From the IMG/VR virus record IMGVR_UViG_3300034236_000017, positions 1 through 40,066 of that record: a stretch of DNA of 40,066 nt; one strand, given 5' to 3'. The DNA comes from a virus. Position numbers and translations under genes: made by a program. Below are positions 30,444-38,262 of the stretch, one piece after another (the first letter of the stretch is position 1; each line of letters opens with the position of its first letter). A model generated the notes under the pieces. That model made no database searches. It was not told where the DNA came from and worked only from the letters and a program-made list of their open reading frames with translations.

Positions 30444-32201
30444 ATGGCAACCATCACCCAGTCCTCCCACAGCATCGCCCTCGGGGGCCTGACGCTCATG
30501 TCGAACGGGAAGCCCCACCTGCACCCGGAGGGCTTCACGACGGAGGTCAGCGCGGACGGCACCACCTGGGGAAACCCGGAGCAGGTCGTCGCCTCGCTGA
30601 TTTCTGCGATCGCCGACGGCGATATGCAGTCGCTGGTGAGGTACGGCAACCGCCAGCCGGTCCTACACGTCCGGATCTCTGGCAACCTGGCCACCCAACT
30701 CCCTGCCGGAGAGAAGGCCCTCGCAGCTGTCGTCGGTCAACCCGCCGAGCTGGTGTGGGCGAACCCCGACCCCGCGGCCCCGACGACCGTCTTCGACGTC
30801 GTCATGTCGCGCATGGACTGGACATACAACGACCGCGACGAGATGCGCGGCCATCACGACCACGTAGTCACGATGTCCGCGCTGCCCTGGGGTCGCTCGG
30901 ACGCGCTGACCGTCACCCCCGCGGTGGGCACGAGCGCGACGACGTCCGTCTCCACGGGAGCATCCGCCACCGGCTGGTCGGTCAACGGCTACACGGGCCG
31001 CGTCGCGACCGCCGTCGTGGGTCCGCCGACGACGGTGCGGTCCAGCTACAACTCGGCGGTGGCCGACGACACCGGCACCTTCTTCGGTACGAACCTGCGG
31101 CACACCGTCGCGGTGGACACCACCACGAAGAAGTATCTGCTGGTGACGTGGAAGACCTCGCTCCCTTCGATCATCGGTGTCGGGACGAACGCGTCCGGCA
31201 ACCTGACCGAAGTGCGCCGACAGGCGTCCGCGACCGCCGGCTACACCGACTCCTACTTCGAGGTCCCAGCCGGTGTCAACGCGCTGACCTGGTACCAGTT
31301 CGGGATCATCCACCCGGCCAACACGGGCACGCAGACCCTCGACATCGACCGGGTCGACATCACCAATCAGCTGCCCTTCTCCGGCACCACCCGACAGAAG
31401 GCCGCGACGCTGATCCCCGGTGGCTCCGCGCCCACCGAGGGGTCCATCCACGTCTCCCACGCCTCGTCCGGCCTGGGTTCGGTGCTGGTCTACAGCAGCA
31501 AGTCGGGGCTCGGCTACCAGCCCTTCCTGCGACCGTGGCGCAACTCCGGCACCGAGACCCCCACTGCCGACGCCACTCGAATCTCTGGCTTCCGCGAGCT
31601 CATCACGACGGGTGTCGACTTCCTCATCCCCGCCGCGACCGTCCCGCCCGGGCGGTACCAGCTCTGGGCGCACCTCGGGAACTCCGCGGCCGGCACCTAC
31701 CCCGTGACCTACTCCTCGCGGTCCTCGATGGCGACGATGGGCGGCCAGTTCGACCCCGACCAGGCCGGGTCCACGCTCGTCAACTGGGCGACCGCCAGCA
31801 CCTACGTGACGGTGCCGATCGCCGAACTCGTCCTGCCCACCTCCCGCATGGGTGCCGACGGTCAGGTCCGCATCGCGCTCAACGCGGGCGGCTACGTCGG
31901 GATGTACTTCGACGAGGCGTGGCTGTTCAACATGGACCAAGGCTCGATCACCGCAGTGGAGGTCGGCACCGCCAAGCACCTGTGGATCGACGCCCCCACC
32001 GTGGACGACCCCACGGGCGGCCTGTTCATCGGGCAGGACGCCGACAGGTCTGACCAGATCTGGCCCCCGAACGCCATCGTCCCTATGAACCACACCTTCG
32101 ACCCGGACGGGTCCTACATCGTGACCATCACCTCCGGGGCCCTCGACGCTGCCACCGAGCTGACCCACTACAAGCGGTGGCACAGCAATGCCGCGTCGTA
32201 G
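30444..32201 (+). CDS. Distal tail / minor tail protein with beta-sandwich domains
   Basis: 585 aa. N-terminal about 150 residues (GGLTLMSNGKPHLHPEGF, then TVFDVVMSRMDWTYNDRDEM) look like the Dit-like ring protein behind the tape measure. About 155-330 and 340-530 look like carbohydrate-binding jelly-roll modules (for example WSVNGYTGRVATAVVG and TWYQFGIIHPANTG). This suggests a baseplate protein that also contacts the host wall. Assignment by position and visible modules; the stop overlaps the next start by 14 nt. Confidence 0.82.
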   Translation: MATITQSSHSIALGGLTLMSNGKPHLHPEGFTTEVSADGTTWGNPEQVVASLISAIADGDMQSLVRYGNRQPVLHVRISGNLATQLPAGEKALAAVVGQPAELVWANPDPAAPTTVFDVVMSRMDWTYNDRDEMRGHHDHVVTMSALPWGRSDALTVTPAVGTSATTSVSTGASATGWSVNGYTGRVATAVVGPPTTVRSSYNSAVADDTGTFFGTNLRHTVAVDTTTKKYLLVTWKTSLPSIIGVGTNASGNLTEVRRQASATAGYTDSYFEVPAGVNALTWYQFGIIHPANTGTQTLDIDRVDITNQLPFSGTTRQKAATLIPGGSAPTEGSIHVSHASSGLGSVLVYSSKSGLGYQPFLRPWRNSGTETPTADATRISGFRELITTGVDFLIPAATVPPGRYQLWAHLGNSAAGTYPVTYSSRSSMATMGGQFDPDQAGSTLVNWATASTYVTVPIAELVLPTSRMGADGQVRIALNAGGYVGMYFDEAWLFNMDQGSITAVEVGTAKHLWIDAPTVDDPTGGLFIGQDADRSDQIWPPNAIVPMNHTFDPDGSYIVTITSGALDAATELTHYKRWHSNAAS

Positions 32202-33249
32202 CCTCGAGGTCCGCCTCGCGGGGAACCGCTGGCTGAAGAAGCTGGCGTCCTACGGCCCGGTGACGATCAGCCACGAGTGGCCCCACGGGTCCGAACAGGC
32301 GTCGTGGGACATGAACCCCGACTTCCGCCACCCGCTCCTCAAGGGCGGCACCCTCGTGGAGGTCTTCTCCGGCGGGGTCTGCATCTGGCGTGGGTTCCTC
32401 ATCGAGCCGAAGTCGGACGGGAGGATCAGCGCCCTCGGGCTCTGGTATGAGGCGCACACTGCCCCCCTGCTCGACTCGTCCAACGTGGGCACCCTGATCC
32501 CGACCACTGCCGTCTTCGGCGCGCGTTTCCGCGGCGACGTCCGCTGGGGCCAGCCGGCCGGGTCCGGTCTGTCGACGACGCCCTGGTCGACCCAGCCGGC
32601 GCTCGACATCACGATGGCCGACTTCCTCGACCAGTACACCGCCAGCAACGCCCAACGCTGGTGGATCAACCCCCTCACCGGGGACATCGAGGTCAAGGTC
32701 GACCCCACCGTCCACCAGTGGGTCGTGCCGAACGCTGTCGCCGGGATGGGCCTCACCCCGGCCGAGGACACCTTCTACAGCCACCTCGTCGGCGTCTACT
32801 ACAACACCGGCGGCGACGTGGCGTGGACTGCGCCGGTCGGGTCCGCTGACGCGGCGGCTGCGTTCCGGCGCCGCACTCACATCGTGGACCTCCGCGAGCT
32901 CGGCAACATCAGCCAGGCCACGGCCGAGGCGGACTTGGCCAACAGGTTCCTGCTCGTGGGCGCCCGGATGGGGTGGGCCGAGACGTTGCAGCTCTCGCAC
33001 GGCCAGATCTTCACCGCAGGCGGTGTCCCGGCCCCGCTGGGTATGGTCCGCGCCGGGCAGATGGTCCGCCTCGCCGGAGTCTTCGACATGTCGCGAGCCA
33101 ACAAGGTCGCGGGGTCGACGGACATCGTCATCGCCGGGTCCACCTACACCGACGGAGAGCCGACCATCTCCCTGCGACCGCTCGGCAAGGCGGTCCGCAA
33201 CATGGACGACCTGCTCAGGGTGGCTGCTGGCGGGGGGTATGCCGCATGA
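32188..33249 (+). CDS. Tail hub / minor tail protein (Tal-like)
   Basis: 353 aa, starts MPRRSLEVRLAGNRW. Beta-rich front (VTISHEWPHGSEQASW), GGVCIWRGFLIEPK, then the hub-like LDITMADFLDQYTASNAQRWW and repeating strand motifs to DGEPTISLRPLGKAV. Follows the Dit-like gene and precedes the small tail gene, as in Tal/gp27-type hubs. No peptidase end is apparent. Confidence 0.8.
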   Translation: MPRRSLEVRLAGNRWLKKLASYGPVTISHEWPHGSEQASWDMNPDFRHPLLKGGTLVEVFSGGVCIWRGFLIEPKSDGRISALGLWYEAHTAPLLDSSNVGTLIPTTAVFGARFRGDVRWGQPAGSGLSTTPWSTQPALDITMADFLDQYTASNAQRWWINPLTGDIEVKVDPTVHQWVVPNAVAGMGLTPAEDTFYSHLVGVYYNTGGDVAWTAPVGSADAAAAFRRRTHIVDLRELGNISQATAEADLANRFLLVGARMGWAETLQLSHGQIFTAGGVPAPLGMVRAGQMVRLAGVFDMSRANKVAGSTDIVIAGSTYTDGEPTISLRPLGKAVRNMDDLLRVAAGGGYAA

Positions 33250-33575
33250 TCCCCACCGACGCCTGGCCCGCTGGCGACCTCCTCGAGTGGGGCGACGACG
33301 AGACCCGCATCCACCACGACTTCTTCAACGAGACCGTCCGGCCCTACACGGACGAGGAAAACGCTGCGGCCGACGAGCGGGCCGTCGAAGCGACCCTGCA
33401 GGCCAACGACGCCGCGCTGCGAGCCCAGGCCATTGCCGCCCTCGCGACCAATCGAGCATTCCTTGCCCTGAGCGCACCCACGAACGTGCAAACCCTCGCG
33501 CAGGTCAGACACCTGACGAAGGTGGTCAACGCGCTTGGTCGGCTTCAGCTCGGCGACCTGACCGGCACGGACTGA
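33246..33575 (+). CDS. Small minor tail protein (109 aa)
   Basis: 109 aa with MIPTDAWPAGDLLEWGDDETRI, then a helical middle (VEATLQANDAALRAQAIAALATN). The last 20 residues (VRHLTKVVNALGRLQLGDLTG) match a motif common at the end of actinophage baseplate proteins. ATGA overlap with the hub gene, so it belongs to the tail operon. A hairpin follows. Confidence 0.72.
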   Translation: MIPTDAWPAGDLLEWGDDETRIHHDFFNETVRPYTDEENAAADERAVEATLQANDAALRAQAIAALATNRAFLALSAPTNVQTLAQVRHLTKVVNALGRLQLGDLTGTD

Positions 33576-33709
33576 CAGGCGGGGCGCCGGCCGCATCGAC
33601 CGACGCCCCTACCCCCACGACGAGGCGGCTACCAAGTCGTGGGGATCGACGGAACCTACCCCCGTCCCGCACATCTCCCGCATCGAGAGATCAAGAGAAG
33701 GGGCCCCTC
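33576..33709 (+). promoter_or_regulatory. Intergenic region at the tail/lysis boundary
   Basis: 134 bp with GGGGCG/CGCCCC pairing and the 9-bp hairpin below. GAGAGATCAAGAGAAGGGG supplies the ribosome-binding site for GTG 33710. I see no clear promoter. Confidence 0.35.
33613..33644 (+). terminator. Hairpin at the tail/lysis boundary
   Basis: CCCCACGAC (33613-33621) pairs perfectly with GTCGTGGGG (33636-33644), 14-nt loop, no T-run. Confidence 0.55.
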
Positions 33710-34126
33710 GTGCCTGCATTCACGGCGCTCTTCCCCGGCTATAGACCGACCGCACTCATCCTGTTCTCCCTGATCTGGTTCTCCGTCGGGCTGGGCCTGA
33801 TGACGCGGCCCATGCAGATCACGGCTGAGCACAGGCTCCCGCTCGAGTACCTGCCGCTCGAGGTGCGCGTGGCGCTCTGGTGGATCCCGGCCCTGGCTGG
33901 GCTCGTCAACGCCTTCTGGCCGCCCGGTCAGGACAAGTGGGGGTGGGCGCTGCTCTCGCTGCCGGCGACCTTCCGCGTCGTTTCGTACTTCATCGCCGCA
34001 GTCTTCGGATGGCTCGACGCGACCTACTTCATCTCGTGGGCCGTCATCATCGGGATCCTCACGCTGCTGGCGTTCTGGCCCGAGCCGGCGCGTGCGCCCC
34101 TCCCTCCGAACGAGGTCGCACCATGA
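33710..34126 (+). CDS. Four-span membrane protein of the lysis region
   Basis: 138 aa from GTG 33710 with about four hydrophobic helices near residues 12-28, 54-70, 82-103 and 108-126 (LILFSLIWFSVGLGLM, WALLSLPATFRVVSYFIA, WAVIIGILTLLAFW). It lies just before the endolysin, so it may be a holin or pre-holin, but four spans and the length exceed many holins. A virion-assembly membrane protein is the alternative. Confidence 0.65.
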   Translation: MPAFTALFPGYRPTALILFSLIWFSVGLGLMTRPMQITAEHRLPLEYLPLEVRVALWWIPALAGLVNAFWPPGQDKWGWALLSLPATFRVVSYFIAAVFGWLDATYFISWAVIIGILTLLAFWPEPARAPLPPNEVAP

Positions 34127-34542
34127 CCGCCGTGGAGCAGATCCAAGCACTGGCGTCCGTCCTTGCCATCGTGATGAGCGGCGCGACCGCTTACCTCGTC
34201 TACAGGGGCAGCGACAAGGCTTCTCAGCGCACCCAAGCGGCGCAGACGGAGCAGAACACCACGGATCGCTTCGACCGACTTACCCAGCGCCAGGACGACG
34301 CGCTCGAGCGTGAGTACGAACGCGCGCAGGCCGCCGACGAGCGAGCTCGCGCTGCTGAGGAGTACGCACGAGCAGCGAAGCGATCCGCCGACGAGGCGCA
34401 GCGCATCGCGGAGGCGTGCCAACTGCAGCAGGCCGCCACGGTCGAGGCGTATCGCGAGCTCCGCCAGTGGGCGGCGTTGCCGTGTCCCCACCCCCAGCCG
34501 CCGCCGCAGCCGCCACTCCGGCTCGCGTTCTTCGACAACTGA
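34123..34542 (+). CDS. Membrane-anchored coiled-coil protein
   Basis: 139 aa. One N-terminal hydrophobic helix (about 8-28, LASVLAIVMSGATAYLVY), then a long coiled coil rich in Arg, Glu and Ala (about 45-110), and a Pro-rich end. Overlaps the previous stop by 4 nt. The anchor-plus-coil shape is typical of spanins or of phage lysis accessory proteins in Gram-positive hosts. Function not shown. Confidence 0.65.
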   Translation: MTAVEQIQALASVLAIVMSGATAYLVYRGSDKASQRTQAAQTEQNTTDRFDRLTQRQDDALEREYERAQAADERARAAEEYARAAKRSADEAQRIAEACQLQQAATVEAYRELRQWAALPCPHPQPPPQPPLRLAFFDN

Positions 34543-34550
34543 GCACCGCC

Positions 34551-34571
34551 CTTCACTCGGGCCGAGTGAAG
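34551..34571. repeat. Near-perfect palindrome before the endolysin
   Basis: CTTCACTCGG and CCGAGTGAAG flank a single central G, a 10-bp inverted repeat 27 nt before the endolysin ATG. It could be an operator or a terminator-like hairpin. Confidence 0.7.
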
Positions 34572-34597
34572 CCATCTCCTCATGTCCAGGAGGCACC

Positions 34598-35239
34598 ATG
34601 CCCACCTTCACCCGTGACCAGTGGGGCGCGCGGCCAGCTCGCAGGGGGCCCGGCTTCCTTGACCCGGCCCAGGTGAGATCGGTCGTGTTCCACTGGCCGG
34701 CGATGTCCCGGCCACTGCGCGGCGTCGAGGCCGTGAAGGCTGCTCTTCGCGCCTGGCAGGACTACCACATGGACGGCCACGGCTGGTCCGACATCGCCTA
34801 TCAGGAGGCCTACGACCAGGCCGGGAACACCTACATCCTGCGCGGGCTCACCATCACCCCGGGAGCGAACGGCGACACCGCGGCCAACGCCACCAACGGC
34901 GCCCTGCTGCTGATCCTCGCCCCGGGCGAGGAGCCCACCGACGAGATGATCGCAGCCGTCCGCGATGGCGTACGACGCCACCGAGCGCTGTTCCCCCGGT
35001 CGACGGCGGCGAAGGGCCACAGTGAGGTGCGCCCGGAGCCGACGGCGTGCCCGGGCCCGATCGTGATGCGACTGCTCGGCGAGGGCGCGTTCGAGCCGAC
35101 GCCCCCGCGGCCAGCGATCAGCCCGACACTGCGGAAGATCACAGACGCGATCCGCCAGGCGCGCAAGGACGGGTACACCGAGCTGGCCGACCGACTCAAG
35201 CGGGCGCGCGAGGCTGCACGAGGTCGGCACGGACAATGA
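34598..35239 (+). CDS. Endolysin: N-acetylmuramoyl-L-alanine amidase
   Basis: 213 aa after AGGAGG. Amidase_2/PGRP fold: DQWGARPARRG, VVFHWPA with the first zinc His, WSDIAYQE, and GHSEVRPEPTACPG with the second His and the Cys zinc ligand. It cuts the lactyl-peptide bond of peptidoglycan at release. The C-terminal about 50 residues (helical, basic KITDAIRQARKDG) may bind the wall. The stop overlaps the EEP gene by 4 nt. Confidence 0.92.
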   Translation: MPTFTRDQWGARPARRGPGFLDPAQVRSVVFHWPAMSRPLRGVEAVKAALRAWQDYHMDGHGWSDIAYQEAYDQAGNTYILRGLTITPGANGDTAANATNGALLLILAPGEEPTDEMIAAVRDGVRRHRALFPRSTAAKGHSEVRPEPTACPGPIVMRLLGEGAFEPTPPRPAISPTLRKITDAIRQARKDGYTELADRLKRAREAARGRHGQ

Positions 35240-35850
35240 TGCGCGTCCTCGCGTGGAACGTGGGCCCGCGTCCGTGGCGGGAGATCCTTCGCTCGCTGGG
35301 CCAGCTCATGGGCGAGCATGAAGCACGGGTGACGGGGCTCTTCGAGGCCTCCAATCCGCTGCTCGTCGCCGCCCTGCGCGTCCGCTACCCCGGGCACCGC
35401 GTCATCTGCCGGCGTTCCGACGTCGTCGCCCTGGTCCCCCGCCGCGTTGCTCGCCCCCGGGTGAACGTCATCGGCCATGACGTCGCCTGGCGCGGCCCGA
35501 AGCTGGGCAACGCCAAAGCAGGCCGCCGCTGGCTGATGCTGAGCTGGGACGACGAGACGATCCTGCTCGTCCACCGCGTGACCCCGATCGGCAACGTCAA
35601 CGCTTGGGACGCCGAGACGGAGCTGCTCCGCGAGGTGGCCAAGCGCTGGGACATCGAACGGCTGGCCATCATTGGCGACCACAACGGGACGCACGACCGG
35701 CTACGTCCCCAGTACGCACGGCTGGGCCTGTCGCTGCTGCCCGTCCACGCCAAGGTCGACCACTGCGCCGTACGTGACTTCCTCGGCGGAGGCACCAGGC
35801 TCGGCAACTACGACTCCGACCACGTCGCGATCCTGTGGCGGCTGCGATGA
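35236..35850 (+). CDS. EEP-fold hydrolase (endonuclease/exonuclease/phosphatase)
   Basis: 204 aa. Catalytic blocks in order: VLAWNVG near residue 4, GLFEASN with the Mg-binding Glu near 34, IGDHNGTHDR (GDxN block) near 142, and DSDHVAIL near the end (SDH block). This is the EEP superfamily (DNase I, sphingomyelinase, inositol phosphatases). The N block His-Asn and the Asp-His end are intact, so activity is likely. Substrate unknown: DNA or a cell-envelope phosphoester. Encoded 4 nt overlapping the endolysin and ATGA with a small membrane gene. Confidence 0.82.
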   Translation: MMRVLAWNVGPRPWREILRSLGQLMGEHEARVTGLFEASNPLLVAALRVRYPGHRVICRRSDVVALVPRRVARPRVNVIGHDVAWRGPKLGNAKAGRRWLMLSWDDETILLVHRVTPIGNVNAWDAETELLREVAKRWDIERLAIIGDHNGTHDRLRPQYARLGLSLLPVHAKVDHCAVRDFLGGGTRLGNYDSDHVAILWRLR

Positions 35851-36071
35851 CGCCCGCACGCTTCTGGACCGCGTTCGCGATCGTCGGCCTGGGGGTCGAG
35901 GCGTGGGGGCTGTCTCGCGCCGAGCGCAACGACTGGACCGCGTCACCCAACATCCGCGCAGCGTGCCGGGCCGAGACGCCCCTGGGCCGCGCGATCCTCA
36001 CGACCGGCATCGGAGCCGGAGCCACCTGGCTGTCCCACCACCTGCTCACCGTCACCCCCGAGGAGTCCTGA
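35847..36071 (+). CDS. Small holin-like membrane protein (74 aa)
   Basis: 74 aa. Hydrophobic helix at about 6-22 (WTAFAIVGLGVEAWGL) and a second at about 53-68 (AILTTGIGAGATWLSHH) joined by a polar loop, so two spans, a class II holin shape. Neighbours are the EEP gene (4-nt overlap) and the next membrane gene (1-nt overlap). Confidence 0.65.
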   Translation: MTPARFWTAFAIVGLGVEAWGLSRAERNDWTASPNIRAACRAETPLGRAILTTGIGAGATWLSHHLLTVTPEES

Positions 36072-36409
36072 TGCCCACCATCAACATCCCCGCGAAGGTC
36101 CGCTTCGCGCTCTACGTCCTCGCCGCGCTGGCCTCACTCGGCGTGGCGTACGCCGTCAACAAGTCTTGGGCCGGCGAGGCGGAGGTGCAGCTCGTGCAGG
36201 GCCTCGTCGCTCTCGTCGCCATCCTGTCGGCCGCCAACACCAACACCTCGGGCGGCGTCGTGCTCGAGGGCACCGTCGAGTCGACCGGACCCGGCTCCGC
36301 TGACGTGCAGCTGCACGAGCCTGAGGGCGAGGGCGGCTACTACGACCCGTCGAAGAGTTCGAAGATCCTCGGCAAGGGCGTCATGTCCGACCCGCGCAAG
36401 AACCTCTGA
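36071..36409 (+). CDS. Holin-like membrane protein (112 aa)
   Basis: 112 aa. Two hydrophobic helices at about 10-27 (FALYVLAALASLGVAYAV) and 36-52 (LVQGLVALVAILSA), then a polar, Gly-rich C-terminus with DPRKNL. Likely holin partner of the amidase or an antiholin to the 74-aa protein. Its place after endolysin and EEP is common in actinophages. Confidence 0.7.
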   Translation: MPTINIPAKVRFALYVLAALASLGVAYAVNKSWAGEAEVQLVQGLVALVAILSAANTNTSGGVVLEGTVESTGPGSADVQLHEPEGEGGYYDPSKSSKILGKGVMSDPRKNL

Positions 36410-36448
36410 TCCACACCGCATCTCGGACAACTCGAAAGGGGCACGGCT

Positions 36449-36817
36449 ATGCCCGGTCTGACCAGCACTGAAGCGCAGGCAACGCTCGACGCACGCTTTC
36501 CCACCACGGGCGGCACCGATCACATCGCCTACTCCGTCAACGGGACCAGCGAGTTCGCCGGTCTCGCCCGCACCCCCGTCGGAGCGACCGGCTGGGCGGG
36601 GGCCACGGCCGCCGACCCGTCGGTGAAGGGCAACGGCAGCGTGTTGCTCAGCGCCGCAGCCACCGCGGCCGGCGCCGTGTCTCACTACTGCGTGATGTCG
36701 GCCCTCACGGCTGGCGCGCAGCGGACGGACTGGCAGGCCTTCGACACTCCCCGAACCGTCGCCATCGGGGACAAGCTCGAGCACGCCGTCCAGGCCATCA
36801 AGATCACGCTCACGTAG
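36449..36817 (+). CDS. Tail fibre/receptor-region protein (122 aa)
   Basis: 122 aa, ATG 36449 after GAAAGGGG. N-terminal MPGLTSTEAQATLDARFPTT helix is of the sort found at the trimerising start of fibre proteins. A beta region (SGTSEF-like and HYCVMSAL) follows. Opens the fibre cluster after lysis. No family beyond that. Confidence 0.62.
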   Translation: MPGLTSTEAQATLDARFPTTGGTDHIAYSVNGTSEFAGLARTPVGATGWAGATAADPSVKGNGSVLLSAAATAAGAVSHYCVMSALTAGAQRTDWQAFDTPRTVAIGDKLEHAVQAIKITLT

Positions 36818-36819
36818 CC

Positions 36820-37287
36820 ATGGGGCTCCTCGCTGGCAAGGCGTACGACCCGGCCACCGCAGTGTCGAAGGCGACGACCGCGGCCCTGGCCATGACGGCG
36901 CTCGACACCACGAACCTGCGCCTGGCGTTCACCGTGCCCGCCAACGGCTCCGTGATGGTGCGACTGCAGGGCACGCTCCACGGCGGCACGGCGACCCCGT
37001 GGCACCCCCAGATCATGCTGGGCGTGCTCGAAGGGACGACCGTCCGCGGACGCCTCGTGCCGGCTGGCCTCCCCAACAACGTCGTGGGCTCGGCGACTGC
37101 GTTCCTGACCGTCGAGGCGCTCTTCCTGGTCACCGGCCTGACGCCCGGCGCGGCCCTGACGTGGGACGCCGCCTACGGCGTGGAGGGCATCGTCGCCGGG
37201 TCCGGGCTCAAGTACGGCGGCCCCAACGACGCGACAGTGAACAACGCCTTCGGCGCGTTCCTGTTCGAGGTCTGGACGACGGCCTAG
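36820..37287 (+). CDS. Beta-rich tail/receptor-binding candidate (155 aa)
   Basis: 155 aa. Repeated strands (LRLAFTVPANGSVMVRL, ALTWDAAYGVEG, FGAFLFEVW) give a jelly-roll-like impression, as in small receptor-binding phage proteins. Starts 2 nt after the previous stop and ends 3 nt before the repeat-fibre gene. No catalytic motif. Confidence 0.65.
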   Translation: MGLLAGKAYDPATAVSKATTAALAMTALDTTNLRLAFTVPANGSVMVRLQGTLHGGTATPWHPQIMLGVLEGTTVRGRLVPAGLPNNVVGSATAFLTVEALFLVTGLTPGAALTWDAAYGVEGIVAGSGLKYGGPNDATVNNAFGAFLFEVWTTA

Positions 37288-37290
37288 CCC

Positions 37291-38262
37291 ATGGCCGCGT
37301 CGTCGAGGCTGGTCCTCTACCTGACCGAGATCAGCAACGCCTCCCCGGGCGTCACTCACCAGGTGGGTGGCACCACCGTCGCCAGCGCCGCATCGTCGGG
37401 CTCCTTGGCCTTGCGCGCAGTCGCCGCCGCCGCTGCCGTGGCGGTCCTGTCCGCCTCGTCAGGCACCGTCACTGCCCAGCTCGCAGCGTCAGGCGCGACG
37501 GCCGCTTCCAGCTCGACATCCGGGTCGGCGACCGTCGTCTCGGGCTCGAGTACGCACCAGGCCAGCGGCACGACTGCGGCCGTCTCCGCCGGCTCAGGCG
37601 CTGCGACCCTCCGGCTGCCAGCCGCCGGGACGACGGTCGTCCTCAGTTCGTCCACCGGCTCGGCCACTCGGCGCCTTCCAGCCACCGGAACGACCTCCTC
37701 GACGTCCACCACGGCCGGGCTGACCGCGGCACGCCTGGCGGCTACGGGAATCACGGCGGCCACCAGCAATGCCTCGGGCTCAGCGACGGCGCGGCTGTCA
37801 GCTGCTGGGACGACGATGGTTGCGTCGAGCGCTACCGGCGCCGTCACGAGCGTGCTGGCTGCGAGGGGCAGCACGCCGATCTCTTCAGGCACCACGGGGT
37901 CTGCCGTGGTCGTGTCGCCCGCCGTCGTCACTCACGCAGCCTCAGGCGCCACCGCCGCCAGGTCGGAGACAGCAGGCGCGACCGTGGCCATCCTCCGCGC
38001 AGGGGGCGCCTCGACCGTCGTCAGCACCAGCCATGGTGCCGCGACCGTCGTGCCGCGCTCCATCCCGGCCACGATGCCCGCTGATCTCACCGCCAGGTCT
38101 GCACCAACCCGGCACGCGGTCGCGAACGCCCCGGCACGCGGCCAGGTCTCCTCGACGCGCACCACTTCCATCGCCCCCGCGCCGGTCCGCTCCAAGGTCA
38201 CATCGACGCGCGCCTCAATTGCCGTCGCATCATCCAGCCTCAACACCAGGAGCGCCCCGTGA
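37291..38262 (+). CDS. Repetitive shaft-like tail fibre protein
   Basis: 323 aa, dominated by Ala, Ser, Thr, Gly and Val. From about residue 93 there are 20-residue repeats beginning G-x-T, five of them uninterrupted (93-192) with two further degenerate copies and one 6-residue insert. Repeats contain S/T-rich turns and alternating hydrophobic positions, suggesting a beta-solenoid or triple-stranded shaft. The C-terminal 60 residues are Arg/Ser-rich. There is no CRISPR or collagen (no Gly-X-Y). The GTG of the next gene overlaps its stop by 4 nt. Confidence 0.75.
   Translation: MAASSRLVLYLTEISNASPGVTHQVGGTTVASAASSGSLALRAVAAAAAVAVLSASSGTVTAQLAASGATAASSSTSGSATVVSGSSTHQASGTTAAVSAGSGAATLRLPAAGTTVVLSSSTGSATRRLPATGTTSSTSTTAGLTAARLAATGITAATSNASGSATARLSAAGTTMVASSATGAVTSVLAARGSTPISSGTTGSAVVVSPAVVTHAASGATAARSETAGATVAILRAGGASTVVSTSHGAATVVPRSIPATMPADLTARSAPTRHAVANAPARGQVSSTRTTSIAPAPVRSKVTSTRASIAVASSSLNTRSAP
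37567..37866 (+). repeat. Five 60-bp coding repeats in the fibre gene
   Basis: Five consecutive 60-bp units, in frame, encode 20-residue repeats of consensus GTT-x5-SGSAT-x-RL-x-A. They are divergent in DNA, so old duplications under protein-level selection. Confidence 0.8.

Noticed and set aside
37567-37866. Regular 60-bp spacing considered as a CRISPR array
   Set aside because: The units are in-frame coding repeats that diverge in DNA and have no constant repeat/variable spacer structure; no cas genes apart from an exonuclease that fits phage recombination better.
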